NCBI GenBank assembly: GCA_031177685.1
Contig: JAPSGI010000005.1
Span: forward strand, 124,001 to 188,000
Direction: 5' to 3'
Source of the DNA: Solirubrobacteraceae bacterium
GTDB lineage: Bacteria; Actinomycetota; Thermoleophilia; Solirubrobacterales; Solirubrobacteraceae
Length of the DNA: 64,000 bases
A program made the translations under genes and the position numbers. This document shows positions 47,825 through 56,106 of this stretch, piece by piece; positions within the stretch are counted from its first letter, which is position 1, and each line of letters starts with the position of its first letter. A model generated the notes under the pieces. The model saw nothing but the letters and a program-made list of their open reading frames with translations. It searched no databases and was not told the origin of the DNA.

Positions 47825-49875
47825 CGGCGCGCGGCGGCGCCGAGCAGGCGGCCGGCCGCCTCGCGGACGGCCTCGCGCGCCTCGGGCGGGTCGAGGACGA
47901 CCGCGTCCCCGGCCTCCTTGACCACGTCGCGGACCAGCCAATCCACGCCCTTGAAGCCGACCTCGACGATCACGGCGCCGTCGGACAGCTCGGCCACGAC
48001 CGGGCGCTCCTCGCGCTTCCAGCGCGCGCGCTCCGGCGAGATCCACAGCCGCGCGCGCTGCGAGGCCTCGATCTCGCCCGTGCGCAGCCAGCCGTCGATC
48101 GAGGCGGCGGGGTCGACCTCGGGGCGCGGTTCGAAGCGCTCGTCGCACAGCTCGGCGCGCTTGATCCGGTCCAGGCGGAAGTGGCGCACGTCCTCCTTGG
48201 CCGGGTCGTAGGCCGCCACGTACCAGCCGTCGCGCCCGTTCATCAGCGCGTAGGGCTCGATCGTCCGCGTGGAGAACTCGTCCTCGTTCTCCTTGTAGTA
48301 CTCGATCTCCAGCAGCCGCTTGCGGTCGATGGCGCGCGAGACCAGCTGCGCCATCTCCGGGTCGTCGCCGCCGCCCATCGCGACCTGCAGGCCCTCGTCC
48401 ACCGGGTCGTGGCCCAGCGCCTCCACGATCTTCTCCCGCGCCGACACCAGCGCGTCCTCGGACAGGTGCTCGCCGATCAGGTCGATCGCCGCCACCAGGG
48501 CCTTGGCCTCGATCGGCAGCAGCCGGGCGGGCTGGGCGAAGGAGTCCGAGTAGGCGTCGGGGTCGACCTCGATGCAGCCGTCGTCGCCGATCTCCGCGTA
48601 GAGGATGTAGGAGCCGGCGCCGAAGTTGACGACGTTGAGCACCTGCACGTCCTCGCGCAGCTCGGCGTCGGAGATCTGCAGGCGCTCGCGCACCTCGGAC
48701 GCCGCGATGCGCCGGCCCTCGCGCCCGGCGGCGATCAGGATCGAGGCCAGGGTGACCAGGCGCGCGAAGCGCTCGGGACGGATCGCCGCCTCGCGGCGCC
48801 CGTTGGCGGACTCGGGCTCGGGCGCCTCCTCGGTCTCGGCGGGGGTCCGGACCTCGACCGCCTCGGCGATCTCCGGCTCGCCGGTGTGGCGGCGCTCCAG
48901 CAGCTCGACGCGCTCGGCCAGCTCGGCCACCAGCTCGGCCGGACCGGCCAGGCGCGCGTGCTCTCCCAGGCCCAGCACCCAGGAGACGATCAGGCGGGGG
49001 TTCGAGTACTCGGTGACGAACACGCCGTCCTCGAAGCGCCCGTAGCGCCCGAAGTGGCGCTCGACCTGCCAGGCGATCTTCTCGCCGACCTCCACTCGCG
49101 CCTCGCCGATCGGGTCGCCGAACTGCCACTCCGCCCGGTTGGCGTAGGCGCGCGGATCGAAGTCGTCGGGCCGCTGGAAGTCGTGCTCGGCCTTCGTCGC
49201 GTACGCCACCTTCCCGCGAATGCGCGAGAGCCGGAAGACCCGCACGGCGCCACGCTCGTGCGAGTGGCCGACGAGGTAGAACTGGCCGCCCTGGAACAGC
49301 AGCTGGTAGGGGTCGACCTTGCGCTGGGCGACGTCGTCGCGCTCCATCGTGTGGTACTCGAAGACGATCGTCTTGCGCCGGGAGATCGCGGTGTCGACCT
49401 TGACCAGGCGCTGCGAGAGCTCGTGGCCGCCGGCGGACGCGGTGATCCCGAGGCCCAGCGCCCGCTGGTCGGGCGCGGCGTGCGGGCTGGGCCGCCCCCA
49501 CGACAGCTGCTGCAGCGCGAGGCGCAGCGGCTCCGCGTAGGCGAACTCGCCGTCCAGCAGCGACAGCGCGGTCTGCAGCGCGGCCAGCTCGCGGTCGGTG
49601 AACTTGATCGACGGCAGGTAGAAGTTCTCGGGCGGCAGCGAGTAGCTCTCCTGCTCGGCCAGGCCCTCGACCGGGCGGTCCACCGACAGCGAGATGCCCA
49701 GCGACTCCAGCTCGGCGCGGTCCGCGTAGAAGCGCCGCGCGAACGCGTCCTCGTTCATCCCGCTGTAGCCCTCGACAGCCGTGCGGATCTCCGGCGCCGT
49801 GACGGGTCGCCGCTCGGCCATGAGAAACGAGATCAGCGACAGCTGGCGGATCAGCTTCTCGGTGTCCTTCGCCAT
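47821..49875 (-). CDS. pafBC: fused PafB-PafC WYL-domain transcriptional regulator
   Basis: This 684-residue protein contains two tandem copies of the HTH-WYL-WCX architecture. The first is a winged helix at 1-80 (LIRQLSLISFLMAERRPVTAPEI) with a WYL domain ~160-235 (YHTMERDDVAQRKVDPYQLLFQGGQFYLVG). The second is a helix-turn-helix at ~370-430 and a WYL domain ~535-600 (RTIEPYALMNGRDGWYVAAYDPAKEDVRHFRLDRI). Separate PafB and PafC form the mycobacterial DNA-damage activator. A fused version exists in some actinobacteria. It should activate RecA-independent damage response genes on sensing single-stranded DNA. Proteasome genes are not in the window. ATG start at 49875. Confidence 0.92.
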   Translation of the reverse strand: MAKDTEKLIRQLSLISFLMAERRPVTAPEIRTAVEGYSGMNEDAFARRFYADRAELESLGISLSVDRPVEGLAEQESYSLPPENFYLPSIKFTDRELAALQTALSLLDGEFAYAEPLRLALQQLSWGRPSPHAAPDQRALGLGITASAGGHELSQRLVKVDTAISRRKTIVFEYHTMERDDVAQRKVDPYQLLFQGGQFYLVGHSHERGAVRVFRLSRIRGKVAYATKAEHDFQRPDDFDPRAYANRAEWQFGDPIGEARVEVGEKIAWQVERHFGRYGRFEDGVFVTEYSNPRLIVSWVLGLGEHARLAGPAELVAELAERVELLERRHTGEPEIAEAVEVRTPAETEEAPEPESANGRREAAIRPERFARLVTLASILIAAGREGRRIAASEVRERLQISDAELREDVQVLNVVNFGAGSYILYAEIGDDGCIEVDPDAYSDSFAQPARLLPIEAKALVAAIDLIGEHLSEDALVSAREKIVEALGHDPVDEGLQVAMGGGDDPEMAQLVSRAIDRKRLLEIEYYKENEDEFSTRTIEPYALMNGRDGWYVAAYDPAKEDVRHFRLDRIKRAELCDERFEPRPEVDPAASIDGWLRTGEIEASQRARLWISPERARWKREERPVVAELSDGAVIVEVGFKGVDWLVRDVVKEAGDAVVLDPPEAREAVREAAGRLLGAAARR

Positions 49876-49958
49876 GCGTGCCCGAGGATACGTTCTCGGG
49901 CCGTGCGGTCCGGTCCCCGGCGGCTTTCCCCGCCGCTATTTCCGCAAAGGCGCCGGAA

Positions 49959-50915
49959 TTACGCGGCAGCGCGTGCGGAGAAATACGCGGAAGAGGAGAG
50001 CGCCCGGTCGAAGGACGACCAGCGCTCGCCGTCCGGCAGCTCCTTCTCCAGCCGGTCGAACGATCCGAGGCGCCCGCCCAGGTTGTCGATCATGTGCACG
50101 AGCGTCGCCTCGCGCGTGCAGGGGACGACCGGGCTGCCGTGCTCCAGCGAGCCGTGGTGGGAGAGGATGATGTGGAGGATCGCCTCGGCGCGCTCGGGCG
50201 GGAAGCCCTCGAGCTCCTCGATCGCGCGGCGCACGCGGTAGTAGCCCAGGGGGATCTCGCCCTGCAGGCGGCCGGCGTCGGACATCTCGATCGCCGCGCC
50301 CGCGAACGCGTAGGCCTCGAGCTTGCCGATGTCGTGCAGCAGCGCGCCGGTCACCGCCACGTCGCGGTCCAGCCCCGGGAACGTGGCGGAGATCGCGCTG
50401 ACCCCCTCGGCCACCGAGAGCGAGTGCTCCAGCAGGCCGTGGCGGTAGGCCTGGTGGTAGCGCTTGGCCGCCGGCGCCGTGCGGTAGTGCGCCCACACCT
50501 CGGAGTCCGGGCCGAGCAGAACGTCCAGCAGCCGGCGCAGGTGCGGGTCCTGCACCGTGGCGATCAGGTCGCGCACGCCCTCCTCCATCTTGCCTACGTC
50601 GTGCGCGGGCGCGTCGACCAGGTCGGCCAGCTCGTACTCGCCGGGCTGGGCGGCGCGCAGCTCGCGGACGGTCAGCTGCGGGCCGTAGCGCTCGGAGACC
50701 TCGTAGCGGCCGACCACGTGTACGACCGCGCCCGTCACGGCCACCGCGGCGTGGTCGTCGGTGCAGTCCCACAGGCGCGCGGGCAGGGTGCCCGAGCGGT
50801 CGCCGAGGAGCAGGCGCAGGTAGTCGCTGCCGTTGCGTGCCGTGCCGCGCGAGCACTCCCGCACGAGCAGCGGGAGCGCGACACCCTCCCCGTCTCTCAA
50901 GTCCCGAACGAGCAC
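49959..50915 (-). CDS. YhaM-like OB-fold/HD-domain 3'-5' exoribonuclease
   Basis: This 318-residue protein combines an N-terminal OB-fold (about 15-90: FGLLV-type strands with GSDYLRLLLGDRSGTLPARLW) and an HD phosphohydrolase domain (about 155-285). The metal ligands are seen in RHGLLEHSLSVAEG, LLHDIGKLEAY and ILSHHGSLEHGSPV. The order is that of Bacillus YhaM, a 3'-5' exoribonuclease with some activity on single-stranded DNA. The SHHGSLEHGSP motif is especially close. GTG start at 50915. It lies 83 bp upstream of pafBC on the same strand and diverges from an SDR gene with 45 bp between. Confidence 0.88.
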   Translation of the reverse strand: MLVRDLRDGEGVALPLLVRECSRGTARNGSDYLRLLLGDRSGTLPARLWDCTDDHAAVAVTGAVVHVVGRYEVSERYGPQLTVRELRAAQPGEYELADLVDAPAHDVGKMEEGVRDLIATVQDPHLRRLLDVLLGPDSEVWAHYRTAPAAKRYHQAYRHGLLEHSLSVAEGVSAISATFPGLDRDVAVTGALLHDIGKLEAYAFAGAAIEMSDAGRLQGEIPLGYYRVRRAIEELEGFPPERAEAILHIILSHHGSLEHGSPVVPCTREATLVHMIDNLGGRLGSFDRLEKELPDGERWSSFDRALSSSAYFSARAAA

Positions 50916-50960
50916 GGCGCGAGAGTAGAACCGCAGGCGGACGGGTTACGGTTGCCGCAG

Positions 50961-51653
50961 ATGACCGGCACGGCGATCGTCACGGGCGGGACCGGAGGCC
51001 TGGGAACGGCCGTCGTGAAGTCCCTGCTGGAGGACGGCCGACGGGTCGTCGTGCCGTGGGTGGAAGAGCGCGAGCTCGAGCGCCTGCCGGCCCGCGACGG
51101 GCTAGAGCTGGTGCGCGCGGACCTGTTCGACCCGGGTGCGGTGGCGGACGTCGTCGATCGTGCGGCCGGCGACGCGGACGCCCCGCTGCGGGCGGTGGTG
51201 AACCTGGTCGGCGGCTTCTCCCAGGCCGGGCGCGTCCACGAGACCCCGATCGAGGAGTTCGAGGACCAGTTCCGGCTCAACCTGCGCCCCACGTACCTGG
51301 TCACCGCGGCCGCGCTGCCGCACCTGATGGCGGCGGGCGGCGGCGCGGTGGTGTGCGTCGGGACGCGCGCGGCGCTGCGGCCGTTCCGCGGCGCCGCCGG
51401 CTACATCGCGTCAAAGCGCGCCGTGCTCGCCTTCGTCGAGACGCTGGCCGTCGAGTACCGCGACGACGGCGTGCGGGCCAACGCGATCCTGCCCAGCGTC
51501 ATCGACACGCCGGCCAACCGCGCCGCCAACCCCGACGCCGACTTCGATCGCTGGGTCAAGCCGGCGCAGATCGCCGAGGTCGTGCGCTTTTTGTGCTCGG
51601 ACGCCGCGACCGTCACGAGCGGCGCCGCGATCCCGGTGTACGGGCGCGCCTAG
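50961..51653 (+). CDS. short-chain dehydrogenase/reductase
   Basis: This 230-residue classical SDR has the nucleotide motif TGGTGGLG (residues 8-15), NLVGGF near 75 in place of NAG, and the active-site YIASK near residue 153. The catalytic serine is replaced by Thr in VCVGTRAAL, which keeps a hydroxyl. The C-terminal IPVYGRA resembles the SGAxIPVxGG ending of the family. The substrate is unknown. The ATG at 50961 starts at a leader of only a few bases after a GTTACGG element. The stop overlaps the LAL regulator stop by 4 nt in the convergent direction. Confidence 0.88.
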   Translation: MTGTAIVTGGTGGLGTAVVKSLLEDGRRVVVPWVEERELERLPARDGLELVRADLFDPGAVADVVDRAAGDADAPLRAVVNLVGGFSQAGRVHETPIEEFEDQFRLNLRPTYLVTAAALPHLMAAGGGAVVCVGTRAALRPFRGAAGYIASKRAVLAFVETLAVEYRDDGVRANAILPSVIDTPANRAANPDADFDRWVKPAQIAEVVRFLCSDAATVTSGAAIPVYGRA

Positions 51654-54517
51654 GCGGCCTGCGGCTGCTCCGCGCGCTGCAGCTCGCCCACCAGCTCGCG
51701 CCGCGAGGCGATGCCGAGCTTGAGGTAGGTGTTGCGCAGGTGCCACTCGACGGTCTTGACCGTCACGAACAGCGCCTGGGCGATCTCGCGGTTCGTCGCG
51801 CCGCGTGCCGCCAGCTCGGCCACGCGGCGCTCGCTGGCGGTCAGCGACTCCAGCCCGGAGAGCTGGGCGCGCCGGGGGCGGGCGCCGGCCGCGGTCAGCT
51901 CGTCGCGCGCGCGCTGCGCGAGCGCGGCGGCGCCGCAGCGGTGCGCCGCGTCCAGCGCACCGCGCAGCTCCTGCTGTGCCGCCTGGCGGCGACCGGCCCG
52001 CCGCAGCGCGGCCCCCAGCTCCACCCGCGCCCGCGCCAGCTCCAGGCGCGCGGGCGAGCGCTCCAGCGCGTCGACCGCGCTCTCCAGCAGCGCCAGACCC
52101 TCCTCGCCGCCCGTCACGAGCCCGCACGTGCGCAGCGCGACGCCGAGCGCTCGCGGGGCGCCGTAGGCCCGGGCCAGCTCCACCTCGGCCTCGCCCAGCG
52201 CGCGCGCCTCGTCGGCGTCGTCGCGCCGGTGCGCGGCCAGCGCGGCGCCCGACCGCCACGCCATGACCGCGGGGTTGTGCGCACCCACCCGCTCCTGGCG
52301 CTCCCCGCACTCCTCGAACTCCGCGCGCGCTCGCGCCGCGTCTCCGCGCTCCAGCGACAGCCAGCCGCGCGCCTCCACGAGCCGGGCGAACGCGGCCGAG
52401 TCGCGCCAGCGCTCCTCGCCGCCGCGGAGGGCCAGCGCCGCCTCGGCGGCTTCGACGTCGCCCCGGTCCAGCAGCGCGCGGCACGCCACCGCGTGGGCGG
52501 ACGGCAGCGCCAGCCGCCAGCCCTCGCGCCCGGCCGCCATCGCCACCCGCGCGTCGGTGAGGGCCTCCTCCAGCCGCCCGGCGAGGTAGTGGACGGAGGC
52601 GCGCGCGTGGACGGCGCTGGCGTAGCCGAACGCGGTGCCGCGGCGCCGGGCCTCGTCGACGGCGGCCGCGATGGCGTCCAGCGCGCCGTCGAGGTCGTCG
52701 GCCCAGGCCAGCGCCGCCACCGCGTGGTGGAACGCGACGCCGTCGACGGTGTCCTCCTCCAGCAGCCGCCCGCCGGCCAGCGCGGCGGTGGCCGCCTCGC
52801 GCACGCGCGCGCACGGCTCGCCGACCAGCGCGCGCTCGTAGGCAACGTGGGCCAGCAGGGCGCGCTGCCCCGCGGTGGACCCGTCGAGCCGCCGCGCCAT
52901 CGCGGGGCGCAGGCGCGCCACCGCCAGGGGCAGCGTGGAGATGTCGCGGCGCGCCGTCCCCACGTAGCCCGACTGCAGCTGCAGCGCCAGCTCGGATCCC
53001 TCGTCCTCGCCGGCCTCCCGCAGCTCGCGCAACCCCCGGTCGAAGGTCTCCGCGGCCTCGCGGTGGCGCCCGCCGGCGGTGAGGGCGCGCCCGGCGGCGT
53101 GCGCGAGCTCCGCGCGCCGGCGCGGATCGCCCGTCGCCATGAGCGCCTCCTCCAGGTACGGCACGGCGCGCGCGTCCCCCGCGGCCGCCGCGGCGTACCC
53201 CAGGTCCGCGAGGACGTCGGGGCGCTCCGCGCGTCCCGGCGGCTCGTCCAGGGCGCGCCGCAGGTGGCGCACGGCGGACCCCGGGGCGCCGGCGGCCAGC
53301 GCCCGGTCGGCGGCGTCGCGCAGCACCTCCACGGCCCACGCCTCGCCCTCGGGCTCGCCCTTGACGAGGTGGCTGGCGACCAGCTCCGGCGGCGCACCCT
53401 CGGCGCGCAGGGTGCGCGCCGCCGCGGTGTGCATGCGCGCGCGCTCGGAGGGCGGCAGCTCGGCGTAGATGGCGCTGCGCACGATCGGGTGCACGAACTC
53501 CAGCGGCTCTCCCGGTCGCAGGATCTCCGCGGCGGCGAGCGCGTCGGCGGCTGCGCCCGCGACCCCGGGCTCCAGCGCGGCGAGCGCACCGGCGCGTCGC
53601 AGCGAGGTGCCGTCGCCCAGGACAGCGATCGCCCGCGCTAGCGCGGTGGCGCCGAACTGCAGCGAGGAGAGGCGCAGCAGCACGGCGCGCGAGACCTCCT
53701 CGGGGCCCAGCTCGCGCACGCGCCGGGCTCCCGCGGCGTCGGGCGCGACACCCTCCGCGTCCAGCGCGCGCACCAGCTGCTCGACGAGCAACGGGTTGCC
53801 GCCGGTCACCTCCGCGCACGCGGAGGCGAACTCGGGGTCCACGTCGCCCTCGAACGCCGCGTGGACGAGCCGGGCGACCGCCGGCTCGCTCAGCGGGCCC
53901 AGCTGGATCCGCGCCGCGGCCGGATGCGCCGCGAGACGCGCGAGCAGCTCCTCCTCGCCGCCGCGCTCCCGGGGGCGGCGCGCCACGACCAGCGCCGCGG
54001 GCAGCGCGGCCAGGCGCTGGGTCAAATACAGCGCGAAGCGCAGCGACGGCGCGTCGGCCCAGTGGGCGTCGTCGACCGCGAGCAGCAGCGGCCCCGTCTC
54101 GGCGAGGTTGGAGACGAGCCAGTAGAGACCGTGCAGGACCGGGAAGACGTCGTCCTCGGCCCCGCTGACCCCCGCCTCGGAGGCCGGGCTCTCGAACAGC
54201 GGCTCGCTCAGCCGCGCGGCGCCCGCGAGCAGGCGGCCGCGCTGCGCGGGAGCGGCCGCCGCCAGCGCCGGCTCCAGCAGCTGGAGCGCCACGCCGAAGG
54301 CGAAGTCGCGCTCCAGCTCGCCCCCCGTCGCCGCCAGCACGCGCACGCCGGTCCCCTTGGCGAACCCGCGCGCGGCTCCCAGCAGCTGCGACTTGCCCAT
54401 GCCGGCGTGGCCCTCGACCACCACCAGGCGGCCGCGCCCCGCGCGCGCCTCGTCGAGCGCCGACCCCAGCGCCTCCAGCTCGGCGTCGCGCTCCAGCAGC
54501 GCCGGCTCGGCGCGCAT
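51650..54517 (-). CDS. LAL-type (MalT-like) LuxR-family transcriptional regulator
   Basis: This 955-residue signal-transduction ATPase has an AAA/NACHT-like module with Walker A EGHAGMGKSQLL (35-46) and Walker B LLLAVDDAHWAD near 150, and the arm-like VTGGNPLLVEQLV. A long helical-repeat (TPR-like) region covers ~360-870, and a C-terminal LuxR helix-turn-helix ~890-945 has LTASERRVAELAARGATNREIA and VKTVEWHLRNTYLKL. LAL proteins bind an inducer in the repeat region and activate transcription on ATP binding. The ATG at 54517 overlaps the EcsC stop by one nucleotide, making coupled expression likely. Target genes unknown. Confidence 0.93.
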   Translation of the reverse strand: MRAEPALLERDAELEALGSALDEARAGRGRLVVVEGHAGMGKSQLLGAARGFAKGTGVRVLAATGGELERDFAFGVALQLLEPALAAAAPAQRGRLLAGAARLSEPLFESPASEAGVSGAEDDVFPVLHGLYWLVSNLAETGPLLLAVDDAHWADAPSLRFALYLTQRLAALPAALVVARRPRERGGEEELLARLAAHPAAARIQLGPLSEPAVARLVHAAFEGDVDPEFASACAEVTGGNPLLVEQLVRALDAEGVAPDAAGARRVRELGPEEVSRAVLLRLSSLQFGATALARAIAVLGDGTSLRRAGALAALEPGVAGAAADALAAAEILRPGEPLEFVHPIVRSAIYAELPPSERARMHTAAARTLRAEGAPPELVASHLVKGEPEGEAWAVEVLRDAADRALAAGAPGSAVRHLRRALDEPPGRAERPDVLADLGYAAAAAGDARAVPYLEEALMATGDPRRRAELAHAAGRALTAGGRHREAAETFDRGLRELREAGEDEGSELALQLQSGYVGTARRDISTLPLAVARLRPAMARRLDGSTAGQRALLAHVAYERALVGEPCARVREAATAALAGGRLLEEDTVDGVAFHHAVAALAWADDLDGALDAIAAAVDEARRRGTAFGYASAVHARASVHYLAGRLEEALTDARVAMAAGREGWRLALPSAHAVACRALLDRGDVEAAEAALALRGGEERWRDSAAFARLVEARGWLSLERGDAARARAEFEECGERQERVGAHNPAVMAWRSGAALAAHRRDDADEARALGEAEVELARAYGAPRALGVALRTCGLVTGGEEGLALLESAVDALERSPARLELARARVELGAALRRAGRRQAAQQELRGALDAAHRCGAAALAQRARDELTAAGARPRRAQLSGLESLTASERRVAELAARGATNREIAQALFVTVKTVEWHLRNTYLKLGIASRRELVGELQRAEQPQAA

Positions 54518-55167
54518 CACGCGCTCTCCCCGCCGTAGAAGGCGATCGCGCGCCGGCCCAGCGCCTTCGTCTCGCGGCCGTTGGACACCGAGTTGACGAT
54601 CGAGGCGAAGCCGGGGATCACCTTCCCGCCGATCCGCTGGCCGGCGTGTCCGCCCACCATCCGCACGAGCCGGGCCGTCAGCTTCTCGTCGCGCTCGCCG
54701 AGGTTCCCCACGACCGCCGCCGCGATGGTCTGGCCCGTCCCGTCCAGCCCGGCGCGCGCGGCGTAGGGGTCGTCGTAGACGCCCTGCAGCACGAGCAGCT
54801 CCGCGGGGCGCATGGGGTCGCGCGGATCCCAGCCGAAGGCGGCGGCGACGAAGAACACCATCCGCGATTGGATCCAGGCGAGGCTCGCCAGGTCCAGCGC
54901 CATCGTCGTCCAGCCGCCCAGCCCCATGGCCGCGCCGGTCGCGCGCGCCAGGTGGACGTGGCGGCGCACCGCGGCGCGCGCGTGCGTGCCGGGTGCGCGG
55001 CCCGCGTGGCGCTCGGCGATCCAGCTCGCGGCGGCGGGCGCGTGGACGTCGGCCGCGGCCAGCGCGAGGTGCTCGGGCGCCCGCGCGGGGTCCGCCCGCA
55101 GCTGCTCCCACAACCACTTCGGCACGTCGCGCGCCTGGCGCGACCGGGTCTCCGCGCTCTCCACCAC
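54517..55167 (-). CDS. EcsC-family protein
   Basis: This 216-residue protein of the EcsC family shows the conserved segments SWIAERHAG and ARAAVRRHVHLARATGAAMGLGGWTTMALDLASLAWIQSRMVFFVAAAFGWDPRD, a helical region with membrane-adjacent character, and LQGVYDDPYAARAGLDGTG. The C-terminal VIPGFASIVNSVSNGRETKALGRRAIAFY is typical. Family members are found beside ABC transporters or stress genes, but the biochemical role is unknown. GTG at 55167 (or the next GTG) is the start. The divergent alpha/beta-hydrolase gene begins 78 bp away across a shared promoter region; the LAL regulator follows with a 1-nt overlap. Confidence 0.85.
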   Translation of the reverse strand: MVESAETRSRQARDVPKWLWEQLRADPARAPEHLALAAADVHAPAAASWIAERHAGRAPGTHARAAVRRHVHLARATGAAMGLGGWTTMALDLASLAWIQSRMVFFVAAAFGWDPRDPMRPAELLVLQGVYDDPYAARAGLDGTGQTIAAAVVGNLGERDEKLTARLVRMVGGHAGQRIGGKVIPGFASIVNSVSNGRETKALGRRAIAFYGGESA

Positions 55168-55217
55168 CCGACATTCTCGCGGGGCGGGCGAACTGGCGTA
55201 TCCGCGCCGGTCTGGCG

Positions 55218-55225
55218 GGTATACC
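55218..55225. promoter_or_regulatory. symmetric ggtatacc -10 element for divergent promoters
   Basis: The palindrome ggtatacc gives TATACC on both strands, midway between the divergent EcsC (start 55167) and alpha/beta-hydrolase (start 55246) genes. A -10 hexamer usable in both directions could drive transcription of both. Neither side shows a good -35. The hydrolase has a GAGGGGAT Shine-Dalgarno just downstream; the EcsC leader would be about 45 nt. Confidence 0.4.
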
Positions 55226-55245
55226 TTTAACCGAGGGGATTTGCA

Positions 55246-56106
55246 GTGCAGCCGCTGTTCGAGCATCGCCGCAGATTCGGGGGCTTCGAGACACGGGTCC
55301 TGGAGCTGGAAGGACAGGGCCCGCCGCTCGCGCTGCTGCACGGCTACGCCGACAGCGCGGACACCTGGCGCCACGTCCTCGCGCTGCTGGGCGAGCGCGA
55401 CCGCCGCGCGGTGGCGGTCGACCTGCCCGGGTTCGCGACCGCCGACCGCCTGCGCCGGGGCAAGGTGCTCCCGCAGCTCGACCGGTTCGCCGCGGCGGTC
55501 GTCGAGTACGCGGCCGGCGGGGAGGAGGCGGTCCTGGCCGGCAACTCCCTTGGCGGGTGCCTCGCGCTGCGCGCGGCGCAGCGCGAGGGCCTGCCGCTGG
55601 CGGGCGTGGTCCCCGTCGCCCCGGCGGGGTTCGACATGGCGAGGTGGTTCGTCCTCATCGAGCGCGACCCGATCGTCCGCACGCTGCTGTCCATACCCGC
55701 GCCGCTGCCCGAGGCGGTGGTGCGCGAGGTCGTGGGGCGCGCGTACCGCACGCTGGGCTTCCACCGCGGCGCGGCGGTCGACGGCGCCGTGGTCCAGGCC
55801 TTCACCAGCCACCACCGCGACCGCGCCACCGTGCGCCGCTATCTGGAGACGGGCCGGCGGCTGCTGCCCGAGCTCAACGACTCCGCCTGCTTCGACCTCG
55901 AGCGCATCGAGTGCCCGATCCGGCTGGTGTGGGGCGAGCGCGACCGCATGGTCTCGCCCAAGGGCGCGCAGCGCCTGGTCGAGGCGCTGCCCGACACCGA
56001 TGTGGTGCTGATGCCCGACGTCGGCCACTGCCCGCAGATCGAGGCGGCGGCGCGTACCGCGGAGCTGCTGTGCGACTTCCCGTCGCAGCTGGCTCGGGCC
56101 GCGTGA
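55246..56106 (+). CDS. alpha/beta-fold hydrolase
   Basis: This 286-residue alpha/beta-hydrolase has the complete catalytic triad pattern: oxyanion HGYADSADTW, nucleophile Ser101 in LAGNSLGGCLAL, acid near 237 in VWGERDRMVSP and His near 265 in MPDVGHCPQIEAA. The cap region (about 130-210) is helical. It could be an esterase or C-C bond hydrolase; the substrate is not clear. GTG start with a GAGGGGAT Shine-Dalgarno. The stop overlaps the GTG of the PHA synthase-like gene by 4 nt, linking the two in one operon, and suggests that it acts on a related polyester or lipid, which is inference. Confidence 0.88.
   Translation: MQPLFEHRRRFGGFETRVLELEGQGPPLALLHGYADSADTWRHVLALLGERDRRAVAVDLPGFATADRLRRGKVLPQLDRFAAAVVEYAAGGEEAVLAGNSLGGCLALRAAQREGLPLAGVVPVAPAGFDMARWFVLIERDPIVRTLLSIPAPLPEAVVREVVGRAYRTLGFHRGAAVDGAVVQAFTSHHRDRATVRRYLETGRRLLPELNDSACFDLERIECPIRLVWGERDRMVSPKGAQRLVEALPDTDVVLMPDVGHCPQIEAAARTAELLCDFPSQLARAA

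Noticed and set aside
51650-55294. LAL regulator extended N-terminally to 55294
   Set aside because: The added 259 codons overlap the EcsC gene in another frame; the ATG at 54517 starts right before the Walker A domain.
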